DNA of 64,000 bases from Flavobacteriales bacterium (GTDB lineage Bacteria > Bacteroidota > Bacteroidia > NS11-12g > UBA9320): NCBI GenBank assembly GCA_020635355.1, contig JACJZW010000002.1, positions 186,001-250,000 on the forward strand. The letters run 5' to 3'. The position numbers were made by a program, and so were the translations under genes. Positions 51,378-59,745 of the stretch are shown piece after piece. How positions within the stretch are numbered: position 1 is the first letter of the stretch; each line of letters opens with the position of its first letter. Under the pieces are notes generated by a model, which saw nothing but the letters and a program-made list of their open reading frames with translations, was not told where the DNA came from and did no database searches.

Positions 51378-54005
51378 ATGGAGCCCATCACCTTCAACGG
51401 AGAGCACCTCCTCATTGGCAATTTAGGACACTCCTTTGTTGTCTTGTCTTTTGTGTCGGCCCTCATGGCGGCCTTCTTTTTCATTGTTGCAAACAACCGC
51501 AAAGAGGAACAAGCAGGATTGATAGGTCGGATTGGGTTTATGATTCATGGCGTTGCCGTATTGGGCATCATCGTGACCCTATTCAGCATTATCTACAACC
51601 ATTACTTCGAGTACTATTATGCCTGGCAACACGCCTCCATGTCGCTGCCTACTCATTACATGATCAGTTGTTTTTGGGAAGGTCAGGAAGGGAGCTTTTT
51701 GCTTTGGATGTTCTGGCAGGTGGTCTTGGGAATCTTTTTGATTCGTCGGAAATCAGAGTGGCGTTACCCGGTGATGGCCATTGTGATGCTGGCGCAAGCT
51801 GTATTAAGTTCGATGCTCCTGGGGCTTGAGCTTTCAGACAGTTACACCTTTGGTTCCAGTCCATTTCAGCTGCTGCGCGAAGCAAAGCCCGAACTACTGG
51901 AATTGCCGGTTATGGTGATGCGCGGCATTCCCAAAGCCGATTATATGCAGATCATCACCGATGGAACTGGGCTCAATCCATTACTACAGAATTATTGGAT
52001 GGTGATCCATCCACCCACGCTCTTCTTCGGATTTGCCACCACCATCGTTCCGTTTGCATTTGCCATTGCCGGTCTTTGGAATAGAAACTATACCAACTGG
52101 ATGAAACCGGCTTTACCCTGGGCACTCACCTCCGTGATGGTGCTGGGAGCGGGGATCATTATGGGGGGAATCTGGGCCTATGAAAGCTTGAGTTTTGGCG
52201 GCTACTGGGCATGGGATCCGGTAGAAAATGCTTCACTGATACCCTGGTTGATGCTGATTGCCGGAGTGCATGTCATGATCATCAATAAGTCAACCGGACA
52301 ATCGGTGGTACTTACCTACATCCTGATTTTGATGACCTTCATTCTGGTGTTGTACGCCACCTTCCTAACACGAAGTGGTGTGTTGGGTGATTCGTCGGTG
52401 CATTCGTTTACGGATCTGGGACTCTCCCGTCAGTTACTGGTCTTCCTCTTCATGTTTACGCTGCTGCCGGTTATGGTGTCGTTTAACAAGGCATCCAGTC
52501 GGTATCGATATGCCTGGATATTTCTGGTACTCATCATCGTGAACATTGCCTTGGGTCGCTTTCTGACCTTTGTTAACGGGCTGTTCATCCTGTTCTCGCT
52601 GTTCATCGTACTGCGAAACTTTATACGCAATCTGCCACTCTCCAAGAAAGAAGAGAGTGTGTATTCCCGTGAGTTCTGGATGTTCGTAGGATCGTTGGTA
52701 TTGATGGGATCTGCCCTTCAGGTGCTCAGTACCACCAGCATTCCGGTGATGAATAAAATCACAGCGTCATTGGGTGGCTTGTTCGAGCCATTGTACAACA
52801 TCACTCATTGGAAGTTGTTCAAAACCATGGCTGAAGGTTCATTGGCGCCACCGGTTGAACCCATCGAACATTACAATCGCTGGCAGCTGCCCATTGCCAT
52901 CATCATTGCCCTGTTGTCCGGGTTCGTGCAGTTCTTCAAGTACCGAACCAATAAGCCCATGGAAATTGCCCGTAAGAAACTGATCTTGTTGGGTGTAAGT
53001 GCGGTGTTCACGGCCTTGATATCCTGGGGTCTCCACCTGCGTATTTCGGGAGAATTTATGCTGATCCTTCTGCTCTTTGCAGCGGTATTTTCCATCATCG
53101 GCAACCTTTGGTACATCGCCGGTGTGATACGATTTAAATGGACCGTTTCAGGAGCCTCCGTGGCGCACATCGGTTTTGCGATGATGCTGGTGGGTATCCT
53201 GATCAGCTCGGCGCGCAAACACGTCATTTCAGAGAATACCCGGATAAGCTACGGCGAGAACTTCAGCCCAAAGGACACCCGGGAAAACATCCTCCTGATG
53301 AAAAATCAACCCATTGTGATGGGCGATTATCAGGTAACCTATGTGGGCGATTCCACTGACGGCCCCAATACCTATTATCAGGTGGATTACTTGCAACCGC
53401 AAACGGGTGAGCAATTCTCGCTCTATCCCAATGCGCAGTATAACGAAACTCAGGGCCTGATGCCCAATCCCGACACACGCCATTATTTGCTAAAGGACGT
53501 CTACACCCACGTGTCATCCGTACCGGAACATACCGAAGACGAAGACGTTTGGGAAGATGAACGCGTCACACCCATGAAGGTGGGGGATACCATTGTGGTA
53601 GGGAAGGCCATCATTGAATTTATACAGGTTGATCATGTGAGCGGTGCCTCCATTTCACAGGATCTGGCTGGACATGAACTGGAAATCGCCATGCTGAAGG
53701 TGAGCTATGGCGACAGCTCCTGGGTGGCGAAACCATTGTTTGGCGTAAAAGACGGCACCAATTCGTACAACATCTTCTCTTTCGTAGAGAAACCGGGAAT
53801 ACGGTTTAACTACATCCCGGAAATGAAGGATGGCGTAGTGATTCACAACATCGAAACGGCCGTAAAACCACCGCGGTACATCATCATGAAAGCCATCGTT
53901 TTCCCATACATCAACTTGCTGTGGACGGGTACTTTGGTGATGATTGTTGGCTTTGTGATGTCCATCCTGCGCCGACAAAAAGACATGAAACGTGAACAAG
54001 CGTGA
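51378..54005 (+). CDS. ccmF: Heme lyase CcmF/CcsA family
   Basis: An 875-residue membrane protein with about 15 helices that attaches heme from CcmE to apocytochrome c. The WWD domain reads GGYWAWDPVENASLIPWL, with Trp277, Trp279 and Asp280. Conserved histidines surround it, for example WMVIHPPTLFFGF near 210 and LTRSGVLGDSSVHSFTD near 340. A large C-terminal periplasmic domain (about 640-850) is beta-rich. The stop overlaps the next gene by 14 bases. It completes the CcmC-D-E-F set here. Confidence 0.94.
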   Translation: MEPITFNGEHLLIGNLGHSFVVLSFVSALMAAFFFIVANNRKEEQAGLIGRIGFMIHGVAVLGIIVTLFSIIYNHYFEYYYAWQHASMSLPTHYMISCFWEGQEGSFLLWMFWQVVLGIFLIRRKSEWRYPVMAIVMLAQAVLSSMLLGLELSDSYTFGSSPFQLLREAKPELLELPVMVMRGIPKADYMQIITDGTGLNPLLQNYWMVIHPPTLFFGFATTIVPFAFAIAGLWNRNYTNWMKPALPWALTSVMVLGAGIIMGGIWAYESLSFGGYWAWDPVENASLIPWLMLIAGVHVMIINKSTGQSVVLTYILILMTFILVLYATFLTRSGVLGDSSVHSFTDLGLSRQLLVFLFMFTLLPVMVSFNKASSRYRYAWIFLVLIIVNIALGRFLTFVNGLFILFSLFIVLRNFIRNLPLSKKEESVYSREFWMFVGSLVLMGSALQVLSTTSIPVMNKITASLGGLFEPLYNITHWKLFKTMAEGSLAPPVEPIEHYNRWQLPIAIIIALLSGFVQFFKYRTNKPMEIARKKLILLGVSAVFTALISWGLHLRISGEFMLILLLFAAVFSIIGNLWYIAGVIRFKWTVSGASVAHIGFAMMLVGILISSARKHVISENTRISYGENFSPKDTRENILLMKNQPIVMGDYQVTYVGDSTDGPNTYYQVDYLQPQTGEQFSLYPNAQYNETQGLMPNPDTRHYLLKDVYTHVSSVPEHTEDEDVWEDERVTPMKVGDTIVVGKAIIEFIQVDHVSGASISQDLAGHELEIAMLKVSYGDSSWVAKPLFGVKDGTNSYNIFSFVEKPGIRFNYIPEMKDGVVIHNIETAVKPPRYIIMKAIVFPYINLLWTGTLVMIVGFVMSILRRQKDMKREQA

Positions 54006-54768
54006 GATAGCTTTCATTGGGTCTGGTAACGTTGCCTGGCATCTGGCCCGGGCTATGGATCGTGCCGGACACACCGTCTCACAAATCATCAGCAGAAAAG
54101 AAGAACACGCTTTTGAACTGGCACGGCAGTTTGGAGCCTATTATGGCACTGATCTCAGTAGGGTGTATGACACGGTTGATCTCTGCCTGATATGCGTGGG
54201 CGACGATGATCTTGAATCCGTTGTAACCTCCATGCCGCCCATTCAGGCGGTGGTAGCACACACCTGTGGTCCAAAAGCGATGAACGTGCTTGGGGTTAAA
54301 TTCCGGCAATATGGGGTGTTCTACCCGCTTCAAAGTTTTTCGAAGCTCCGACCGGTAGACATGCTCCAGGTACCCATTATGCTGGAAGCATCGTCCAATG
54401 CCGCCTATTCGGTTATGCGTGATGTGGCCGATGCCATTTCCAACAAGGTGAGTGATGTGTCGTCCAACGATCGATTGAAATACCATTTGGCAGCGGTGTT
54501 TGCCAACAACTTCGTCAATCATCTATATCATACCTCTGAGCGCTACCTTCAGGAAAACCAGCTGAACTTCGATTATTTGCGTCCCATCATTGAAGAAACC
54601 GCGATGAAAATCAAATCGTTGGATCCGGCGGATGCGCAAACGGGCCCGGCACGGCGGGGGGATGATCACACCATTGAACGGCATTTAAAGATGCTGCAGG
54701 ATGATCCCGATCTACGTCAGCTGTATCAGTTATTTTCCGATCGCATTACGAAGCAGTTTAACGGGTGA
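53992..54768 (+). CDS. Rossmann-like / DUF2520 domain protein
   Basis: A 258-residue protein starting with GTG at 53992 (no usable ATG). The N-terminal NAD(P)-binding Rossmann fold shows IAFIGSGNVAWHLARAM, and the C-terminal helical domain is DUF2520-like (HLAAVFANNFVNHLYH, IIEETAMKIKSLDPADAQTGPARRGDD). It resembles ketopantoate reductase or prephenate-dehydrogenase-like oxidoreductases, but the substrate is not known. It is translationally coupled to ccmF. Confidence 0.88.
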   Translation: MNKREIAFIGSGNVAWHLARAMDRAGHTVSQIISRKEEHAFELARQFGAYYGTDLSRVYDTVDLCLICVGDDDLESVVTSMPPIQAVVAHTCGPKAMNVLGVKFRQYGVFYPLQSFSKLRPVDMLQVPIMLEASSNAAYSVMRDVADAISNKVSDVSSNDRLKYHLAAVFANNFVNHLYHTSERYLQENQLNFDYLRPIIEETAMKIKSLDPADAQTGPARRGDDHTIERHLKMLQDDPDLRQLYQLFSDRITKQFNG

Positions 54769-54840
54769 TTCAGTGGACAGGCTGACCAACCCAGCGGTCA
54801 GATCACAACCCATTTTTCAGCATCCACACCGGTTTTAGGG

Positions 54841-55755
54841 TTGGAATGTTTGTTGCCACAGGTTTGTCGACAAACCTTTACGACCTTGCGATTACTTATA
54901 CTAACGGCCTTGTTGGGTGTTTCCGGATTGGTGTCCGGTCAATCCATCGGCAAAATCAAATCAGCCTCAGACAACCATCGATCCGGCTCCTCTTCATCTT
55001 CATCGTCCAGTTCCTCATCATCCTCATCTTCCAGAAGTTCACGCTCATCCGGAAGTGATTATTCCGAGAGTTCCAATGACGATTACTATGAAGACGATTC
55101 TGATTACGATGACGGAGATGGCGGACTCCTCTTTTCCATTTTGTTCGACATCCTTTCCAGTCGGGACAATTCGAATTACGACAACTCACAAAGCTCAGAT
55201 TACTCGACCAATAACGAGCCTCCTGAAGAAGAGGTGGTGCCGAGGCCGCCACGTGAAAATGTGACCCATGTGGAATTCCGCCAGGCCATTGATAACCGCA
55301 GAGTCATGATGACGACGGCTTCCTTCAACCATGAAAGCAATCACTACTTTGGCTCCTTTCGATACAATCAACTCACCGAGGCTCGGGCATCACAGGACGA
55401 CAAGTATGCAACCTGGTCGCTACAGTTTCTGGGCTTCAATACCCAAACGGAACCGTTTAATTTTCGGATGTCAACCGGTATGTTGGTAGAAGTGTATTCC
55501 GGAATGCTGTACTGGGAGCACACGGCCGGTTTTCGATGGGATCTAACCAAGCGATTTCGGTTGGATGCCGAGGGCCGGTTGGCCATGCACAATGGCGTTG
55601 CCGTTCGAACGGAGGGAAATGTATCAGCCTATACCTTAATCAACGCATGGCCGGAATCCAGTCTGTGGCTTGGCGGATTCTTTTCATCGGCCCTGTATTA
55701 CGAGCAGGTACCGGTTGAAAACGCCGGCGTAAAGTTGAGTTGGCGGTTTAAGTGA
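54841..55755 (+). CDS. Secreted polyserine protein with beta-rich C-terminus
   Basis: No ATG exists upstream of residue 154 in this frame. TTG at 54841 or, better, TTG at 54886 (giving LRLLILTALLGVSGLVSGQS, a clean signal peptide) is the likely start. The mature protein has a long serine tract (about residues 47-65), an Asp/Tyr/Ser acidic linker, a short hydrophobic piece (GGLLFSILFDILSS), then about 160 residues of alternating strands (HESNHYFGSFRYNQL to GVKLSWRFK) that look like an outer-membrane barrel or beta-sandwich. Function unknown. A frameshifted overlapping frame from ATG 54846 lacks these features. Confidence 0.6.
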   Translation: MECLLPQVCRQTFTTLRLLILTALLGVSGLVSGQSIGKIKSASDNHRSGSSSSSSSSSSSSSSSRSSRSSGSDYSESSNDDYYEDDSDYDDGDGGLLFSILFDILSSRDNSNYDNSQSSDYSTNNEPPEEEVVPRPPRENVTHVEFRQAIDNRRVMMTTASFNHESNHYFGSFRYNQLTEARASQDDKYATWSLQFLGFNTQTEPFNFRMSTGMLVEVYSGMLYWEHTAGFRWDLTKRFRLDAEGRLAMHNGVAVRTEGNVSAYTLINAWPESSLWLGGFFSSALYYEQVPVENAGVKLSWRFK

Positions 55756-55808
55756 TGGATGGTGATTTAGGGTAGATTGTTTAGTTTTACCCGAAACCAA
55801 TCATTCAT

Positions 55809-57320
55809 ATGAAGAATCTCATCTCGCTTCTGTTTTTCATCGCGTTTTTTCAGCTTTCCTTTGGACAAATTTCGTCTCAGGACGACTTCGTTATTGAACC
55901 CAAGGGCGAAACCGTAGTAGGCATTTATGCCCTGGAAAATGATGGCATCGTAGTGCTTTCTGTGAACGACGAACGCCGCAGTAAGAAGAAATACTTCATC
56001 GAAGTCTTTGACACGGATCTGGAGCAAATCTTCAAGTATGAAACCGACGAGGTGCCGGACTATTACATTTCTGAAAGTCATCTGGATCAGATCAGTCATC
56101 AGTTTCACCTTACCTGTAAGATGGACAATACCCAATCCGTGGTGTACACCGTAGATTATGAAAGTCTTCAGGGGCATCGCAATGAGATCGACATTAAGCC
56201 CTATCGGAAGAAAGGTTGGGAGATTTACGTGTACAGCAGCATACAATATGTTGAAGACGGGATGTTTCTCTATGCACGACCGGAATACGACAAAGGCCAA
56301 TCGGTGACCAACTACCTCTTTTATCGGTACGGCAAGACCGAACCAAAGTCCGGAAAGCTGAGCTTTAAGGCCGATGGCGCTATTGACTTTTTTGCGACCT
56401 ACGGCCGACTCCGTGACGGCACCTTCATCCAAAAATGGGGAAGATCATTCGGTGATAAAATTCAGGATGGAGAATGTACACAGTATCTGATGCAATTGGA
56501 CCTGGATGGCGAGCACCGATTAATTGGTTGTTCGGGCAAGGGATATAACAACAGCCTTGCTGGAGAAAGCGGATTTGTGCGTGGTAAAGGTGACGATGAT
56601 TTTTACATCATTGATGGCGTGCGAACCGGTAGAGATGCCGTGGAAGGTCTCAAGATGGTGTACGTTCAAAGTGGCCAAATCGTGAAAGAAGATTACGTAG
56701 CCTATAAAGATGTTCCCAACTTCAAAAAGGTAATGCCCGTCCGATATCAGGAGGAATTGGCCAAACTCAACAAGAAGAAAAAATTCAATGATCACGATGT
56801 GCGTTCCAAGATTGAGGGGCACCTCACCGATACCTCAGCTGATGGCAATTTCAAATGGGTTGGACTGATGTATGCCGAGCAGTATATGATGTATAACGGC
56901 GGTGGAACCAAACGGGCCAAATACCGTATGAAGGACTACAGTACGGAGGAATTTAGTCACCTCATAGAGGTGGAATTTGACGAGGATGGATTTTCCCAAA
57001 CTAAGGCACTTGCCCTTCCGGATAAATTCAATCGCAAGCGACTGAGCATGCTTAAGATTGACTACGAAGCCGATTATACCCAATGGTATTTTACCTGTGA
57101 TGGGAAGATGTATTTGGTGGAAACCGATAATGAAGATGGCAACCCGTCCCTGGAAGAAGAGAATATTGAAAACGTGGAATACGCTGGGAGTGAATATGGG
57201 ATCAAGCAGGCGTCCAGATGGTATGGAAATACCTTCGGAGCCTTTGGTGTCCTGCGCAAATACGATAATCGGGAGTCCGACAAGGACGTTGTACTGGTCA
57301 AGACCCTAACGTTCGATTAA
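55809..57320 (+). CDS. Secreted protein of unknown function
   Basis: A 503-residue protein with a signal peptide (LISLLFFIAFFQLSFGQ). Residues about 25-500 are mostly beta strands with many Tyr, Gly and charged residues, for example GETVVGIYALENDGIVVLS, NYLFYRYGKTEPKSG and MLKIDYEADYTQWYFTCDG. The spacing suggests a propeller-like repeat but no named family was recognised, and there is no T9SS sorting domain at the end (KTLTFD), so it is probably periplasmic or outer-membrane associated. A TAGTTTTA element lies upstream. Confidence 0.7.
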   Translation: MKNLISLLFFIAFFQLSFGQISSQDDFVIEPKGETVVGIYALENDGIVVLSVNDERRSKKKYFIEVFDTDLEQIFKYETDEVPDYYISESHLDQISHQFHLTCKMDNTQSVVYTVDYESLQGHRNEIDIKPYRKKGWEIYVYSSIQYVEDGMFLYARPEYDKGQSVTNYLFYRYGKTEPKSGKLSFKADGAIDFFATYGRLRDGTFIQKWGRSFGDKIQDGECTQYLMQLDLDGEHRLIGCSGKGYNNSLAGESGFVRGKGDDDFYIIDGVRTGRDAVEGLKMVYVQSGQIVKEDYVAYKDVPNFKKVMPVRYQEELAKLNKKKKFNDHDVRSKIEGHLTDTSADGNFKWVGLMYAEQYMMYNGGGTKRAKYRMKDYSTEEFSHLIEVEFDEDGFSQTKALALPDKFNRKRLSMLKIDYEADYTQWYFTCDGKMYLVETDNEDGNPSLEEENIENVEYAGSEYGIKQASRWYGNTFGAFGVLRKYDNRESDKDVVLVKTLTFD

Positions 57321-57344
57321 CCCGGAATTAGGAAAAATATGACA

Positions 57345-57374
57345 TTGTTCTTTTGTCACAAAATTGTAAGTTTA
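57345..57374 (+). promoter_or_regulatory. Promoter-like TTG-N19-TAAGTTTA
   Basis: TTG at 57345-57347, exactly 19 bases, then TAAGTTTA at 57367-57374. This fits the Bacteroidota TTG/TAnnTTTG spacing with one mismatch in the -7 box. It points to a transcript for the small frame at 57380 and/or the secreted protein gene at 57554. Confidence 0.5.
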
Positions 57375-57379
57375 CCCCT

Positions 57380-57544
57380 ATGGAAGTGACATCGAACAAC
57401 GCATCAGAAAACCGATCCATCCAATCAAAGGAGGTCGGTTCCGGTTACAACTACTTTGCTATTTGCCATGCGTTTGTCAACCGGATTAAGGCCCTTAACG
57501 AATTGCAACAATTGGGGAAAATAAAGACCCCGGGATTTTCGTAA
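57380..57544 (+). CDS. Possible 54-residue protein
   Basis: ATG at 57380 directly follows the promoter-like site. The frame gives a soluble peptide starting MEVTSNNASENRSIQSKEVG and containing YNYFAICHAFVNRIKALNELQQLG, helical in its second half, ending 9 bases before the next ATG. It could be a real small protein or just the leader of the 57554 gene. No family recognised. Confidence 0.3.
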   Translation: MEVTSNNASENRSIQSKEVGSGYNYFAICHAFVNRIKALNELQQLGKIKTPGFS

Positions 57545-57553
57545 ACGTCACAT

Positions 57554-57970
57554 ATGATTCGAAAACTTTTTCTTCTGATGTTCCTGAGTATGGGCTTGTC
57601 GGCCTTTGCTCAAAAAAAAGAGGTTAACCCAAACATCGATGCCGAATGGCGCTTTATCCGATCGCAACAAATGGAACTATTGAGCGGTAGCTTTTACAGC
57701 TATGAATTTCCTGCCGAAAAGGGGTACGACTACATCTTTAACCTCGACCACAAGCAACAGGGATTGTACGCCGTGATTTCGGTCTATGATTTACAGGAGC
57801 GATTGGTGCAGCAAACCACACAACCCGTCAGCAATGAATCGGCTGATCTCAATTTTGATGTGGAGGTGTCCGGTACCTATAAGGTGATTGTTGGACTCAC
57901 AGATCCCAACGGCAAAAAGGGCGATAAGCTCCCCGGACAATTCAGTTTGATCCGGCGGATCAAGATCTGA
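57554..57970 (+). CDS. Small secreted protein of unknown function
   Basis: A 138-residue protein with a signal peptide (KLFLLMFLSMGLSAFAQ). The mature part is a single beta-rich domain: YSYEFPAEKGYDYIFNLDHKQQ, GLYAVISVYDLQERLV, LNFDVEVSGTYKVIVGLTD and FSLIRRIKI. This pattern resembles small beta-sandwich (C2- or PPC-like) domains found in exported proteins. No catalytic residues were seen. It converges with the barrel gene at 57977, 6 bases apart. Confidence 0.7.
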   Translation: MIRKLFLLMFLSMGLSAFAQKKEVNPNIDAEWRFIRSQQMELLSGSFYSYEFPAEKGYDYIFNLDHKQQGLYAVISVYDLQERLVQQTTQPVSNESADLNFDVEVSGTYKVIVGLTDPNGKKGDKLPGQFSLIRRIKI

Positions 57971-57976
57971 TCACGC

Positions 57977-58921
57977 TTACCAGCTAATCTTCTTTTCCTT
58001 TGGCTTTTCTTCCACGGTTTTGGAAGACGATACGGTCTTCTTCTTCGTCGTGGTTTTCTCCGTTTTGGTGGTGGTTTTTGGAGCCGTTGATCGGGGAGAG
58101 GTGCCTGAGCTGCCATACGTGGGCGTGGAAGACGATTTTGGATAATCGTCGTAGTAATCGTCCCGGGTGGAGATCTTGTTTTCGGTATTCGGAGTGGTGG
58201 TTGCCTTCGGCCGATACAGCTTCCAGTTCAAGCTCAAGGTTCCCACAAAAAGGTCGGTGTGTGGCCACGTTTGATTCTCATAGGTGATGGACGAATTGCT
58301 TTCTTCCACCTTATCCAATTGAAAATAGGTCGCCTTGTTCCCCCGGGTGTAATCAGCCCGCATCTCAATGCCGAAGGATTTTCCAACACCGTATCGAATC
58401 CCAAACCCGATGCCGTGCCGATAGGTGTTCCAGGAGTGAATCCGCTGAACGTCATCTTCGTATTCCGGGTCTTCCTGTTTTAGTCCGGTTTGAATCTCGG
58501 AATAGAACTTCCGATGTCCCACGATCAGGTCGGTGAAACACGTCCATCTGTTGTTGAAGGAATAACCGTAACGAAGCAGCAAATGCTGACCGGTGCTGCT
58601 GTTGCTCAACCGGGTCTCACCCTCACCACCAACAGGATCGGAGAGTTCAATGTCAAACTTCTTCTGACCGGCGTACTGATAATCCAGGTACATGCCTACC
58701 TGAAGTTTCCACGGACTTACCTTGCCCAACATGGACCCGGTGGTGACGTTCGTAAACATCCCGATTCCGGGTTTGTAATCACTGTCCTTAAATCGTTCCA
58801 CGGGAACGTTCCCAATGGCGCCAAAACCCAATTCCCACTGCGCAGAAGCGGTGGTTTGAGTTAAAACCAGGAGACTGATAAGAACAAATGAGCGAAGGAG
58901 GCGGGGTAAAACGTGATCCAT
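57977..58921 (-). CDS. Outer-membrane barrel protein with Lys/Thr/Ser-rich tail
   Basis: A 314-residue protein: signal peptide (SFVLISLLVLTQTTASAQ), about 200 residues of barrel-like strands (WELGFGAIGNVPVERF, WKLQVGMYLDYQYAG, HLLLRYGYSFNNRWTCFTD, GIGFGIRYGVGKSFGIEM, DLFVGTLSLNWKLYRP), then a low-complexity tail of about 75 residues rich in Thr, Ser, Lys and Pro. The tail may sit in the periplasm and touch peptidoglycan; that is inference. An exact -7 element (TACATTTG) ends 4 bases before the ATG, suggesting a leaderless message. Confidence 0.72.
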   Translation of the reverse strand: MDHVLPRLLRSFVLISLLVLTQTTASAQWELGFGAIGNVPVERFKDSDYKPGIGMFTNVTTGSMLGKVSPWKLQVGMYLDYQYAGQKKFDIELSDPVGGEGETRLSNSSTGQHLLLRYGYSFNNRWTCFTDLIVGHRKFYSEIQTGLKQEDPEYEDDVQRIHSWNTYRHGIGFGIRYGVGKSFGIEMRADYTRGNKATYFQLDKVEESNSSITYENQTWPHTDLFVGTLSLNWKLYRPKATTTPNTENKISTRDDYYDDYPKSSSTPTYGSSGTSPRSTAPKTTTKTEKTTTKKKTVSSSKTVEEKPKEKKISW

Positions 58922-58925
58922 GATT

Positions 58926-58933
58926 CAAATGTA
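58926..58933 (-). promoter_or_regulatory. Bacteroidota -7 element of the barrel gene
   Basis: TACATTTG on the minus strand with a TTG 17 bases further upstream (ideal spacing is about 19). It ends only 4 bases before the start codon at 58921. Confidence 0.5.
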
Positions 58934-58971
58934 AGTTGAAATCATGGGAACAATCTCCGTGCCGTGTAACG

Positions 58972-59745
58972 CTATTTTTTGAGGAAGAAGTTGAAGGTAT
59001 CGCCGCGCAATCCCAAACGAAGGGTTTCCAATGGAATCACCTCATTGGGCGCAATGTTACCCAGGCTCACATTGTGTCCATACAATTCGATGAACCAAAC
59101 CTGCTGAACCTTTTGAGGGGCTTCCCAAATGATTTTTTCCTGCGGGATTTGGGTTAATATCTCCTCCACCAAGCCGGATCGAACCTCGCCCGACTTACGG
59201 AAAATACCCACCGTACCGCTTTCACGTGCCTCGGCAATTACCTTCCATGCCCCGGCGTCCAATTCAGCTTTCATCATCGCAATCCATTTGTAGGGAGGGA
59301 TGATTTTATCAGCATCTTTTGAACCCACTTCAGAGAGAACAGTGAAGTTCTTCGACAATTTGTTGATGTACTCACACTTGGTCTCTTCAGGAATCTCAAT
59401 GGATCCGTCCGATACCTCGGCGTGGGTAATGCCAAACTTGTCCAGCATCTTCATGTAATCGTCCAGCAACCCGCGAACCACAAAGGCTTCAAACAAGGTT
59501 CCTCCGAGGTAAACCGGAATGCCGGCTTCGCGATACAAATTGATCTTTTCCTGGAGATTAGGCGTGATAATGGACGTGCCAAATCCCAATTTGATTAAGT
59601 CTACATATACACTGGTGTTGGAAAGAAAGTCCTCCACTTCGCGAAGGCTCAATCCCTTATCCATCACCATAGTCATCCCGCTTTCGCGCGGTTTTACGGT
59701 TCGTTCCGGTAAGTTAGGTAACTGGTAGTTATACGTTCGTTTCAT
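58972..59745 (-). CDS. comA: Phosphosulfolactate synthase (ComA-like)
   Basis: Adds sulfite to phosphoenolpyruvate to make (2R)-phospho-3-sulfolactate. The 257-residue TIM-barrel protein begins RTVKPRESGMTMVMDKGLS, then VDLIKLGFGTS, IPVYLGGTLFEAF, HAEVSDGSIEIPEETK, TVLSEVGSKD and GIFRKSGEVRS. These match ComA, first known from methanogen coenzyme M synthesis and also found in bacteria. In Bacteroidota it may feed sulfolactate or sulfonolipid-type metabolism (inference). Its start overlaps the stop of the TPR gene, so the two are translationally coupled. Confidence 0.9.
   Translation of the reverse strand: MKRTYNYQLPNLPERTVKPRESGMTMVMDKGLSLREVEDFLSNTSVYVDLIKLGFGTSIITPNLQEKINLYREAGIPVYLGGTLFEAFVVRGLLDDYMKMLDKFGITHAEVSDGSIEIPEETKCEYINKLSKNFTVLSEVGSKDADKIIPPYKWIAMMKAELDAGAWKVIAEARESGTVGIFRKSGEVRSGLVEEILTQIPQEKIIWEAPQKVQQVWFIELYGHNVSLGNIAPNEVIPLETLRLGLRGDTFNFFLKK

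Noticed and set aside
54846..55058. ATG-started frame overlapping the polyserine gene, as evidence of a frameshift
   Set aside because: It contains no signal peptide of usual form and loses the serine and beta-strand pattern; the TTG-started frame is intact through to the stop.
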